From: Palauibacter sp022826685
GTDB taxonomy: Bacteria; Gemmatimonadota; Gemmatimonadetes; Palauibacterales; Palauibacteraceae
Assembly (NCBI RefSeq): GCF_965221685.1
Contig: NZ_OZ244907.1
Direction: 5' to 3' (one strand)
Length of the DNA stretch: 64,000 nucleotides
Position numbers and translations under genes: made by a program. Position 1 is the stretch's first letter. Each line of letters starts with the position of its first letter. Shown here piece by piece: positions 7,615-15,244 of this stretch. A model generated the notes under the pieces. It was not told the origin of the DNA, did no database searches, and was given only the letters and a program-made list of their open reading frames with translations.

Positions 7615-7760
7615 CGGAACGCCCGGCGCAGCGCGAACTCGTAGACCCCGTCCAGCCGGCGGACGCCGGCGTACACCGCGTGGCCCTCGCGAGCCAGCAG
7701 GGTCGCCACCTCCCGCCCGATCCCGGCCGAAGCCCCAGTGACCAGCATCACTCTACGCAT
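7611..7760 (-). pseudogene. Internally deleted SDR remnant (49 codons)
   Basis: This frame encodes MRRVMLVTGASAGIGREV and continues through RRLD, then jumps directly to GVYEFALRRAFR and a stop. Residues 1-37 match the start of the SDR at 2999-3817 (with its TGASAGIG cofactor loop), and the last 12 match the end of the same protein (DGAYEFLLRRSFR). About 220 central residues, including the catalytic Ser-Tyr-Lys, are missing, yet the frame is intact. An in-frame deletion of a second SDR copy explains it best. The TGA overlaps the ATG of the M14 peptidase. No enzyme activity is possible, but translation of the mini-ORF could feed the peptidase. Confidence 0.8.
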
Positions 7761-7791
7761 GGCGCTCATCCTCCTCCTCGTCCCGGCCTTG

Positions 7792-8187
7792 TCAGGCGCC
7801 CTGGATCACCGTGATGTCGGGGCACTGCAGCAGTTCGGCATCCGCCGTAACCAGCGTGAGGCCGCGCACCATGGCGGTGGCGGCGATGAAGCGATCGGCC
7901 GGATCCCCATGTTCGATGCGGATACTGCGGCTGCCCAACGCGACATCGAACGTAAGCGGGACCTCTTCCACGGGCCTGACTGTCAGGGCGGTTCGGACCC
8001 AGCTCCATGGATCGGGCCGGAGAAGCACACGCCCCTTCTCGGCGAGCACCAACGCCTCCCAAACGCTGATGGGCGACAGCGCGAGGACGTTCTCCGGGTC
8101 CGTGAGTTCACTGCGCGCCCGGCCCGAGAGTCGATCCGGATCCAGCAGACTCCAAAGCCAGACGTGCGTATCGAGGAGAAGCCTCAC
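7792..8187 (-). CDS. PIN-domain toxin (VapC-like)
   Basis: A 131-residue PIN-domain ribonuclease. It shows the acidic metal-binding set: Asp6 in LLLDTHVW, Glu44 in SVWEALVLAEKG, Asp95/Asp98 in GDPADRFIAATA, and Asp116 in LVTADAEL. Family toxins cut tRNA or rRNA and are held inactive by a small DNA-binding antitoxin. The start ATG overlaps the stop of the upstream antitoxin gene by four bases (8184-8187), so the pair is cotranslated. Confidence 0.85.
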   Translation of the reverse strand: MRLLLDTHVWLWSLLDPDRLSGRARSELTDPENVLALSPISVWEALVLAEKGRVLLRPDPWSWVRTALTVRPVEEVPLTFDVALGSRSIRIEHGDPADRFIAATAMVRGLTLVTADAELLQCPDITVIQGA

Positions 8188-8615
8188 GGCGTCCGGGTGT
8201 CGTTTCGCTCTGCGTTCTCCGCGTCCAATGCGGCCCAGTCGGAGGAGTCGGCGGCGGGAGACACGATGTCACCGACGATCTCACCGACGTCTCTCATGGC
8301 TCCCAGCCATTCGGTGCTCGCGGGCTGGACATCGCTGCCCGTTTCGGCGGCTTGATCGGTCACATCGTCGGCGGCGAATCGGACAGTCGGAGGCGTCCTG
8401 TACGTGGCGGCCATCCGAGCTCGCTCGCGCACCGCGCCGAGCGTGGATCGCGGGACAGCCTGGCGGGCGAGCAGATGTCGCAGCTCGCCCTCCAGCGAGC
8501 GATGGTTGGCCTTTGCTCGCGCCTTGAGCGCTGCGATCACATCGTCGTCCACGTTCCGAATCGTGAGTACGCCCACGTGCCCTCCGTTCACTTCCACGCT
8601 GAGTGATGACGTCAC
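8184..8615 (-). CDS. Ribbon-helix-helix antitoxin (FitA/VapB-like)
   Basis: 143 residues with an N-terminal FitA-type ribbon-helix-helix (LTIRNVDDDVIAALKARAKA, then NHRSLEGELRHLLARQA) that should bind DNA, and a long acidic tail ending in SDWAALDAENAE that should wrap the PIN toxin. At 143 residues it is longer than the usual 70-90 of this type; much of the middle is low-complexity and polar. Starts at ATG 8615 or GTG about 8576 (VGVLTIRN) are both possible. The latter fits the family better, so the N-terminus is uncertain. An imperfect inverted repeat just upstream is the likely autoregulatory site. Confidence 0.75.
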   Translation of the reverse strand: MTSSLSVEVNGGHVGVLTIRNVDDDVIAALKARAKANHRSLEGELRHLLARQAVPRSTLGAVRERARMAATYRTPPTVRFAADDVTDQAAETGSDVQPASTEWLGAMRDVGEIVGDIVSPAADSSDWAALDAENAERNDTRTP

Positions 8616-8623
8616 AATATCAC

Positions 8624-8647
8624 TGATTTGCAGTCATTCTGCAATCA
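8624..8647. promoter_or_regulatory. Candidate operator of the VapBC-like pair
   Basis: TGATTTGCAG (8624-8633) and CTGCAATCA (8639-8647) form an imperfect inverted repeat around TCATT, 9 bases upstream of the antitoxin start. A further half-site, GCAGATTGC, follows. The stretch is AT-rich against its surroundings, as expected for an autoregulated promoter. Confidence 0.4.
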
Positions 8648-8668
8648 CCGGCAGATTGCGATCTCCTG

Positions 8669-9418
8669 CTATTCCCTCCGACCTAGTCGGTCGGTCCAGT
8701 CGGCTACGCGGGCGGTGAGCTCATCGGCGACCTGCTCGTTCGTGCGGCCGCTGCGCTTGAGGACGCGGAAGGAGTGGTCGGCGCCCTCCAGTTTGTGGAG
8801 CGCGGCGAGTGGCCCGAGCGAGGCGCACGTCTCCTCGATGAGGTCGAGGCGGGCGAGAGCGTCGCGGGTTCCCTGCAGGAAGAGCATCGGGACGGTGACT
8901 CCGTCCAGGTGGGCCGCGCGCTCGGCGGCCCGCTCCGGGCGCCCGGGGGCGTGCAGCGGGAACCCGAAGAAGATGAGGCCGGCGACGTCGGGGAGCGGTG
9001 CCTCGGCCGCGGCGGTCGACGTCATGCGGCCGCCCATGGACTTGCCGCCCGCGAACAGCGGCACCCCGTCGGCCAGGGCGGCGGCCTTCGCAACGGCGGT
9101 CCGCACCGTTTCCACGAGGACCGGCGGACGGTCCGGAGGCCGGCGGCGCCCGGAGAGCGCCCGCGCCTCCATGTAGGGGAAGTGGTAGCGGAAGGTCGCG
9201 ATCCCCTGCCCCGCCAGCCGCTGCGCCATGTCCGACATGAACGGGTGCTCGATCCCCGCCCCCGCCCCGTGCGAGAAGGCGAGCATCGCCCGCGCGTCGG
9301 GAGGATGGACGAGCATCGCCGACACCTCGCCCCACCGCAGCGACACGAACTGCGCCTGTTCGGCGAAGCGGTCCGTCTCCCCGACCTCGCCGGCGGCGCG
9401 GGGGGGCTGCGGCTTCAC
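8669..9418 (-). CDS. Alpha/beta-fold hydrolase (dienelactone-hydrolase-like)
   Basis: A 249-residue hydrolase. Visible are the oxyanion region FSHGAGAGIEHPFM, the nucleophile elbow AGGKSMGGRM (Gly-Lys-Ser-Met-Gly) and a C-terminal EGADHSF whose His completes the triad. This pattern matches the KANL3/Tex30-like group of bacterial alpha/beta hydrolases of unknown substrate. I place the start at GTG 9418, 14 bases after the stop of the MFS gene on the same strand. The frame stays open further upstream, but only as antisense-like sequence inside the MFS gene. The two genes probably form an operon. Confidence 0.75.
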   Translation of the reverse strand: MKPQPPRAAGEVGETDRFAEQAQFVSLRWGEVSAMLVHPPDARAMLAFSHGAGAGIEHPFMSDMAQRLAGQGIATFRYHFPYMEARALSGRRRPPDRPPVLVETVRTAVAKAAALADGVPLFAGGKSMGGRMTSTAAAEAPLPDVAGLIFFGFPLHAPGRPERAAERAAHLDGVTVPMLFLQGTRDALARLDLIEETCASLGPLAALHKLEGADHSFRVLKRSGRTNEQVADELTARVADWTDRLGRRE

Positions 9419-9431
9419 GGCGCCCGCCGGC

Positions 9432-10697
9432 TCACGGCGACCGGGCGTCCGGCTGGTCGCGGGGTTCGTGCGCGGCGACCGGGCCCGTCCAGCGGTCGGT
9501 GGGATCGAGTTCTTCCTTCGCCTTGGGATCGCGCGCCGCGGGGATCCGAAGCGCCAGCCACAGCGCGACGGCGGATGCCGCGGCCCCGACCAGGAACGGG
9601 CTCTCGATCGCATACAGTTCGAACAGGTGGCCCGCCGCCAGCGGCGCCAGAACCCGACCCGCGCCACCGGCCACCTGGCTGCCGCCGAACACCGACCCCT
9701 GCGAGTGTTCGTCCGTCGCCCGCGAGATCAGGGCGTGGAGGGCCGGGAAGATGAGCCCCGTCGCCGACGCCCAGGTCGGGACGAGCAGCCATAGCTGCCA
9801 GCCCTCTTCGATGAAGGGGATGGCCCCCACGCCGAGGGCGAGGAGCGCGCAACCGGCGCGCATGGTGCGCGGCTCGCCGAACCGCTTCACGATCCGCCCG
9901 ACGAGACCGCCGCGGACGATCACGGTGCAGCCTCCCGCGAGCGTGAAGACGAGGCCCATGTCCGCCGCCGTCATCGCGAACACGCGCTCCGCGTAGAGTG
10001 CGAGCACCGACGTCATCGACGTGAAGCAGGCGAGCGTCAGGAAATACACGAGAAGGAGCACGCGCAGCGGGAAGCGGTTGAGCGACCGGAGCCAGAGCCG
10101 CACCGTTGCGGCCTCCCCTTTCGAGGCGTCGGCCCGGCCGGAGCGGAAGTGCCGCGACTCCGGCAGCAGCACCATGGCCGCCATCAGGTTGAGCAGACAC
10201 AGGCCGGCGGCGACGTAGCCCGGCACCCCCAGCCCGAAGCTGCTGAACGCCCCTCCGATCGCCGGGCCGAGCATGATGCCGAGGCCCGAAGCCGCTCCGA
10301 TGAGCCCGAGTCCCTTGGCCCTCTCCTCTCCCTCGGTGGAGTCCGCGACGTAGGCCTGGGCGATCCCGACGGTCCCGCCGGCGGCGCCTGCCGTCGCACG
10401 GGAGAGCAGAAGAACCCAGAGGTTGTCCGCGAGCGCGAACAGGAGGTACGAGAGCGCCGAAGCGAAGAGACCGATGAGGAGGAGCCGCCGACGCCCCACC
10501 CGGTCGGAGAACCGTCCCCAGATCGGCGCCGACAGGAGTTGCGTGATGGAGAAGGAAGCGATGATGAGGGTGACCCAGCGCGGCGAGGCGCCCATTTCCT
10601 CGGCGTAGAAGGGGAGCAGCGGGAGGACGATGCCGAAGCCCATCATGTCCACCATCACCGTCCCGAACAGGACGCCGAGCCCGGCGCGTCTCAGCAT
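9432..10697 (-). CDS. MFS transporter, TetA/multidrug type
   Basis: A 421-residue, twelve-helix major facilitator. The N-terminal half carries VDMMGFGIVLPLLPFYAEEM and the cytoplasmic motif A, GRFSDRVGRRRLLL (residues 61-74, Asp65). This arrangement is typical of proton-antiporting tetracycline and multidrug exporters (DHA1). Actual substrates cannot be read. It is the first gene of a two-gene minus-strand unit with the alpha/beta hydrolase and is divergent from the acyl-CoA cassette across a 225-base gap. Confidence 0.85.
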   Translation of the reverse strand: MLRRAGLGVLFGTVMVDMMGFGIVLPLLPFYAEEMGASPRWVTLIIASFSITQLLSAPIWGRFSDRVGRRRLLLIGLFASALSYLLFALADNLWVLLLSRATAGAAGGTVGIAQAYVADSTEGEERAKGLGLIGAASGLGIMLGPAIGGAFSSFGLGVPGYVAAGLCLLNLMAAMVLLPESRHFRSGRADASKGEAATVRLWLRSLNRFPLRVLLLVYFLTLACFTSMTSVLALYAERVFAMTAADMGLVFTLAGGCTVIVRGGLVGRIVKRFGEPRTMRAGCALLALGVGAIPFIEEGWQLWLLVPTWASATGLIFPALHALISRATDEHSQGSVFGGSQVAGGAGRVLAPLAAGHLFELYAIESPFLVGAAASAVALWLALRIPAARDPKAKEELDPTDRWTGPVAAHEPRDQPDARSP

Positions 10698-10832
10698 GCG
10701 GGCAAGGTCTTCAGTCGCGGGAACACTCTGGTCACGACACCCCGGGCCGACGCCGCGTTGCGCTCCGGATCGCGCCCGCGCGACGGAGCGGAACTCCCGG
10801 ATAACTCACTGTACGCCGCGCGTGAGCCGGGA

Positions 10833-10855
10833 TAGTTTGACCCTCCGCCGGAGGG
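10833..10855 (+). promoter_or_regulatory. Possible promoter/leader hairpin before the acyl-CoA cassette
   Basis: In the divergent gap 10698-10922, TAGTTTG (10833-10839) is the most promoter-like AT-rich stretch. A small perfect hairpin, CCCTCCGCCGGAGGG (10841-10855), follows it. A good ribosome site, AGGAAGGA, precedes ATG 10923. The promoter call is weak. Confidence 0.25.
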
Positions 10856-10922
10856 CGGGGACACCCCCCGCCGCGGCCTCTCGCACGTCATCTTTGAGCG
10901 CTTCTCAAGAGGAAGGACTCCC

Positions 10923-11729
10923 ATGGCTGATACACGACCCGACACGCTGATTCGATACGCGGCCGAGGACGGCGTCGCGGTCTTCACGATCGACGACCCG
11001 CCCGCGAACACATACACGTACGAGATGATGCGCGACCTGGACGACGCGATCCTGCGCGCGCGCTTCGACGAGAACGTCCACGTCATCGTCATCCGGGGCG
11101 CGGGAGACAGGTTCTTCTCCGCCGGGGCGAACATCAAGATGCTCCAGACCTCGGACCCCTACTTCAAGTACTTCTTCTGCCTCCACGCGAACGAGACGCT
11201 GACGCGGCTCGAGCACACGCCCAAGCTCGTGATCGGCGCCCTGAACGGGCACACGGTCGGCGGCGGACTCGAGATCGCGCTCGCCTGCGACATCCGGATC
11301 GCCCGCGGGGACGCGGGGAAGATCGGGCTGCCGGAGGTGAACCTCGGCGTCCTCCCGGGGACGGGCGGGACGCAGCGGCTCGGGCGGCTGCTCGGGAAGC
11401 CGAAGGCCATCGAGCTGATGGCGGAGGGCCGCACGTTCGGATTCGAGGAAGCGCTGGAACTGGGGCTCGTGAACAAGGTGTTCGAGGGGGATGACGAGGC
11501 GTTCCACGCGCAGGTGATGGAGTACGCGCGGCAGTTCACCCCGCCCCACAAGGCGTCGCGCGCGGTGGGCCGCATCAAGCGGTCGGTGTGCAGCGGCGTC
11601 GAGGTGCCCTTCTCCGAGGGCCTCGCGATCGAGCGCGAACTGCAGCAGCTCCTCTTCCAGGGGGACGACGCGCGCGAGGGTCTCGCGGCCTACGTCGAGC
11701 GGCGCGCCCCCGAGTTCGCGGGCCGCTAG
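10923..11729 (+). CDS. Enoyl-CoA hydratase (crotonase fold)
   Basis: A 268-residue crotonase-fold enzyme that should hydrate 2-enoyl-CoA to 3-hydroxyacyl-CoA. The oxyanion loops are FFSAGANIKML and GHTVGGGLEIALACD, and both catalytic glutamate positions are present in GLPEVNLGVLPGTGGTQRL. It opens a same-strand run of seven genes that also includes thiolase, a second crotonase-fold enzyme and 3-hydroxyacyl-CoA dehydrogenase, so a role in beta-oxidation of an acyl- or aryl-CoA is likely. By position it would be the PaaF-like step. The start is supported by a strong ribosome site. Confidence 0.88.
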   Translation: MADTRPDTLIRYAAEDGVAVFTIDDPPANTYTYEMMRDLDDAILRARFDENVHVIVIRGAGDRFFSAGANIKMLQTSDPYFKYFFCLHANETLTRLEHTPKLVIGALNGHTVGGGLEIALACDIRIARGDAGKIGLPEVNLGVLPGTGGTQRLGRLLGKPKAIELMAEGRTFGFEEALELGLVNKVFEGDDEAFHAQVMEYARQFTPPHKASRAVGRIKRSVCSGVEVPFSEGLAIERELQQLLFQGDDAREGLAAYVERRAPEFAGR

Positions 11730-11783
11730 GACTCCGAGGGCGCCGGAGAAACGGGTGGAACGGCGGAAGCCGGAGGGGGCGCG

Positions 11784-13004
11784 GTGAGCGACGCGGACCG
11801 CACGCCGGTCATCATCGACGCCGTCCGCACGCCGGTGGGGCGCGCGGGCGGCGCGCTCTCGTCGATTCGGGCCGACGACCTCCTGGCGCACGCGATCCGC
11901 GCCCTCGTGGAGCGGACCGGCGTCCCGACCAACCGCGTCGAGGACGTGATCGCCGGGTGTACGAACCAGGCTGGCGAGGACAACCGCAACGTGGCCCGGA
12001 TGGCCGGGCTCCTGGCCGGACTCCCCGTCGAGGTCGCGGGCCAGACCGTGAACCGGCTCTGCGGGTCCGGGCTGCAGGCGGTCGTCACCGCGGCGCACGC
12101 GATCCGGGCCGGCGAGGGCGACGTGTTCATCGCGGGCGGGGTGGAGAGCATGTCGCGGGCGCCGTGGGTCATGCTCAAGACGGACCGTGCCTTCTCGCGC
12201 GTCCCGCCGAAGCTCGCGGACACGACCGTCGGCTGGCGCTTTGCGAACCCCGCCATGCCGGAGCCGTGGACGATCCCGCTTGCGGAGACCGCGGAGGTCG
12301 TGGCGGAGGACCACGGCGTCGGACGCGGGGAGCAGGATGCCTTCGCGGTGGAGAGCCAGCGCCGCGCCGCCGCCGCGATCGAGGCGGACCGGTTCGCGGA
12401 CGAGATCGTGCCGGTCGAGGTCCCGCAACGGAAGGGCGACCCGCTGCGGGTGGGGGGAGATGAGCACCCCCGCCCCGGCACGACCCCGGAGCAGCTCGCG
12501 CGCCTGCGCGCCGCCTTCCGGGCCGACGGCACGGTGACGGCGGGAAACGCGTCCGGCATCAACGACGGGGCGGCCGCCGTCCTCATTGCGAGCCGCGGCG
12601 CCGCGAACGAACTCGGCCTCGAGCCGCTGGCAACCGTGGGCGCCTCCGCGGTCGCCGGCGTGGAGCCGCAGCGGATGGGCATCGGACCCGTTCCGGCCAC
12701 ACGCAAAGCTCTACAGCGAGATGGACTTACGGTCGATGACCTCGACCTGATTGAACTCAACGAGGCGTTCGCGGCGCAGGCGCTGCCCTGCATCGCCGAG
12801 CTCGGCCTCGATCCGGACCGCGTGAACGTGAACGGGGGTGCGATCGCGCTCGGCCATCCACTCGGCTGCACCGGCGCCAAGATCCTCACGACGCTCGTCC
12901 ACGAGATGCGGCGGCGGGACGCATCCCATGGGCTCGTCACGATGTGTATCGGCGTCGGCCAGGGGATCGCCCTCCTCGTGCACCGCGATCCGGAGACGGC
13001 ATGA
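11784..13004 (+). CDS. Acetyl-CoA C-acyltransferase (PcaF/PaaJ-like thiolase)
   Basis: A 406-residue thiolase with nucleophilic Cys93 (NRLCGSGLQ), active-site His358 (GGAIALGHPLGCTGAK) and Cys388 (CIGVGQG). It contains DTTVGWRF and the VESMSRAPWVM segment, features I associate with the beta-ketoadipyl-CoA thiolases PcaF/PaaJ, so a dicarboxylyl-CoA substrate is possible. It would cleave a 3-ketoacyl-CoA to acetyl-CoA and a shortened acyl-CoA. The GTG start at 11784 matches the family N-terminus. It lies between two crotonase-fold genes of the same operon. Confidence 0.88.
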   Translation: MSDADRTPVIIDAVRTPVGRAGGALSSIRADDLLAHAIRALVERTGVPTNRVEDVIAGCTNQAGEDNRNVARMAGLLAGLPVEVAGQTVNRLCGSGLQAVVTAAHAIRAGEGDVFIAGGVESMSRAPWVMLKTDRAFSRVPPKLADTTVGWRFANPAMPEPWTIPLAETAEVVAEDHGVGRGEQDAFAVESQRRAAAAIEADRFADEIVPVEVPQRKGDPLRVGGDEHPRPGTTPEQLARLRAAFRADGTVTAGNASGINDGAAAVLIASRGAANELGLEPLATVGASAVAGVEPQRMGIGPVPATRKALQRDGLTVDDLDLIELNEAFAAQALPCIAELGLDPDRVNVNGGAIALGHPLGCTGAKILTTLVHEMRRRDASHGLVTMCIGVGQGIALLVHRDPETA

Positions 13005-13020
13005 AGCGGGCGGGTTCGGC

Positions 13021-13857
13021 ATGAGCGAGGCGCACGTCCTGATCGAGATCGAGAACGGCGTGGGCACGCTCACGCTCAACCGGCCGGACAAGCTCAACGC
13101 CTTCATCGGGGAGATGCGGAGCGAGATCGCCCGCGGGATCGAGACGCTCGCCGCGGACGGCGGGGTGCGCGCGGTCATCATCACCGGAACCGGGCGGGCG
13201 TTCTGCGCCGGCGCCGACGTCAGGTACCTCACGCAGCTCATCGAAACGCAGGCCATCGACGAGGCCGTCGCGCTCGTCGAAGCGGGGCGCCGGGTCGCGG
13301 CGGCCATCCGGGGGATGCCGAAGCCCGTGATCGCCGCGGTGAACGGGCCCGCGGCGGGCGGCGGCGCGAACCTCGCCCTCGCCTGCGACCTCCGGCTCGC
13401 CTCCGAGACGGCGTCGATCGGCCAGACCTTCAACCGCATCGGCCTCCACCCGGATTGGGGCGGAACCTACGCCGTGCCCCGACTCGTGGGTCCGGCGCGC
13501 GCCGCGGAGCTTTTCTTCTTCGCGGAGATGGTGCCGGCCGCCGAGTGCGAGCGAATCGGCCTCGTGAACCGTGTGGTCCCCGCGGACGAACTCATGCCGC
13601 TGGCCCGTGACTGGGCGCAAAAGCTGGCGGGCAAGCCGACGCTGCCCCTCCGGCTCGCGAAGCAGGCGGTGCAGCGCTCCCTCTCGTCCAGCTTCGAGGA
13701 GATGCTCGACTATGAGACGGCGGCGCAGAAGGCCTGCTTCGAGTCCGCGGACGCGCTCGAGGGCGTCCGGGCGTTCGTCGAGAAGCGGTCGCCGCGGTTC
13801 GGGAGCGGCGGCGAGGTCGAGAACCCTGCAGCGACGGAGGCGGGTACGCGTGTCTGA
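13021..13857 (+). CDS. Enoyl-CoA hydratase/isomerase (PaaG-like)
   Basis: A 278-residue crotonase-fold enzyme. The oxyanion loops are AFCAGADVRYL and GPAAGGGANLALACD. In place of the hydratase glutamate pair it has FNRIGLHPDWGGTY, with an aspartate (Asp145) typical of PaaG-type double-bond isomerases and dienoyl isomerases. I therefore read it as an isomerase rather than a plain hydratase. It starts at ATG 13021, 16 bases after the thiolase stop, and its own end overlaps the GNAT gene by 8 bases. Confidence 0.82.
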   Translation: MSEAHVLIEIENGVGTLTLNRPDKLNAFIGEMRSEIARGIETLAADGGVRAVIITGTGRAFCAGADVRYLTQLIETQAIDEAVALVEAGRRVAAAIRGMPKPVIAAVNGPAAGGGANLALACDLRLASETASIGQTFNRIGLHPDWGGTYAVPRLVGPARAAELFFFAEMVPAAECERIGLVNRVVPADELMPLARDWAQKLAGKPTLPLRLAKQAVQRSLSSSFEEMLDYETAAQKACFESADALEGVRAFVEKRSPRFGSGGEVENPAATEAGTRV

Positions 13858-14368
13858 GACCGTCACGGTTCGACAGGCCCGGGTCGGCGACATCGATGAA
13901 CTCGTCGCGATGTGGACCCGGTACATGCGCATTCATGCCCTCAACCCCGCCTACCGGCGGCTCCGCACGGACGCCATCGAGACGCGCGCGGGCATGTTCC
14001 GCCGTCACATCGAAGAGGCCACGAGCGTCGTCTTCGTGCTTGAGGCGGAAGACGGCGGCCTCGACGGCATGCTCGTCTGCTTCGTGGAAGAGAACGAACC
14101 GCTGTTCGACCCGCCCCGCTACGTCCGCATCCAGACGCCGTTCGTGAGACGGGAGGAACGGCGCAAGGGGAACCTGGGGCGCCTGCTGCGCGCCGCCTTC
14201 GAGTGGGCGGCGGATTGGGACATCCACGAGGTGCGCCTCTTCACCGGAGCGGACAACCTGATCGCGAACGCGCTCGCCGACGACCTCGGCTTCGAGGCCA
14301 TCGAGGTCGTGCGCCGGTACTCGCTCCGCCCCGAGCCGGAGATGAACCCGGAGGACTGGATCGAATGA
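13850..14368 (+). CDS. GNAT-family N-acetyltransferase
   Basis: A 172-residue GNAT protein: an N-terminal strand-helix VTVRQARVGDIDELVAMW, a central beta-sheet, and an acetyl-CoA pyrophosphate loop near RREERRKGNLGRLLRAA, with the usual C-terminal NLIANALADDLGFEAIEVVR. The acceptor amine is unknown. It is sandwiched between beta-oxidation genes, starting at GTG 13850 inside the end of the isomerase gene and ending in an ATGA overlap with the dehydrogenase gene, so it is firmly in the operon. Its link to acyl-CoA metabolism is not obvious. Confidence 0.78.
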   Translation: MSETVTVRQARVGDIDELVAMWTRYMRIHALNPAYRRLRTDAIETRAGMFRRHIEEATSVVFVLEAEDGGLDGMLVCFVEENEPLFDPPRYVRIQTPFVRREERRKGNLGRLLRAAFEWAADWDIHEVRLFTGADNLIANALADDLGFEAIEVVRRYSLRPEPEMNPEDWIE

Positions 14369-15222
14369 CGGCCCGTCCGGCGCTGGCCGTGCTCGGGGCC
14401 GGCACGATGGGACACGGGATCGCCCAGGTCGCGGCGATGGCCGGCTACGACACCCGTCTGTTCGACGTCATGCCCGATGTGCTGGAGACGGCGCGCGAGC
14501 GTATCGAGGCCAACCTCCGCAAGGGGATCCAGCGCGGGAAGGTCACGCCCGAAGAGCGCGACCGTGCCCTCGAGGGGTTGTCCTACAGCCGGTACCTCGG
14601 CGAAGCCGCCGACGGAGTCAGGATCGCGATCGAAGCCGTGCCGGAGAAGCTCGACCTCAAGCAGAAGGTGCTCGCGCGGTGCGGGGAGGCCGCCGCCGAC
14701 GGCGCGCTGCTCGCCACGAACACCTCTTCCCTCTCCATCACCACCCTCGCGGAGGGACTCCCGTCGCCCGACCGCGTGATCGGGATGCACTTCTTCAACC
14801 CCGTCCACATCATGTCGCTCGTCGAGATCGTGCGCGGGGCGGAGACGTCCGATGAAACCGTGGCGACGGCCCGCGAGGTCGCCGAACGCCTCGGGAAGAC
14901 GCCGATCGTCATCGCCGACTCGCCCGGGTTCGCCTCCTCGCGGCTCGGGCTCGCCCTCGGGCTGGAGGCGATCCGCATGGTGGAGGAGGGCGTGGCGAGC
15001 CCCGAGGACATCGACACCGCGATGATGCTCGGCTACCGCCACCCCATGGGACCGCTGAAGCTTGGAGATCTCGTCGGACTCGACGTCCGGCTCGACATCG
15101 CCCGCTACCTGCACGAGGCGCTGGGATCGCCGGTGTTCGAACCCCCGGCCCTGCTCGAGCGGATGGTGGCGGCGGGCCGCCTCGGCCGGAAGAGCGGACG
15201 CGGCTTCTACCGCTGGGATTGA
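14365..15222 (+). CDS. 3-hydroxyacyl-CoA dehydrogenase (PaaH/HbdA-like)
   Basis: 285 residues with a Rossmann GAGTMGHGIA (11-20), the catalytic region GMHFFNPVH (His142, Asn145), and the C-terminal dimerisation domain ending RLGRKSGRGFYRWD. It oxidises (S)-3-hydroxyacyl-CoA with NAD+. The length fits the single-function 3-hydroxybutyryl-CoA dehydrogenase class rather than the FadB fusion. ATG 14365 overlaps the GNAT stop. With the hydratase, isomerase and thiolase nearby it completes one beta-oxidation turn. Confidence 0.9.
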   Translation: MTARPALAVLGAGTMGHGIAQVAAMAGYDTRLFDVMPDVLETARERIEANLRKGIQRGKVTPEERDRALEGLSYSRYLGEAADGVRIAIEAVPEKLDLKQKVLARCGEAAADGALLATNTSSLSITTLAEGLPSPDRVIGMHFFNPVHIMSLVEIVRGAETSDETVATAREVAERLGKTPIVIADSPGFASSRLGLALGLEAIRMVEEGVASPEDIDTAMMLGYRHPMGPLKLGDLVGLDVRLDIARYLHEALGSPVFEPPALLERMVAAGRLGRKSGRGFYRWD

Positions 15223-15244
15223 CGCCTACCGTCAGGAGACACTC

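Noticed and set aside
10698..10922. A small gene in the divergent gap before the acyl-CoA cassette.
   Set aside because: Frames here are short, without ribosome sites or recognisable motifs; the region reads as promoter and leader.
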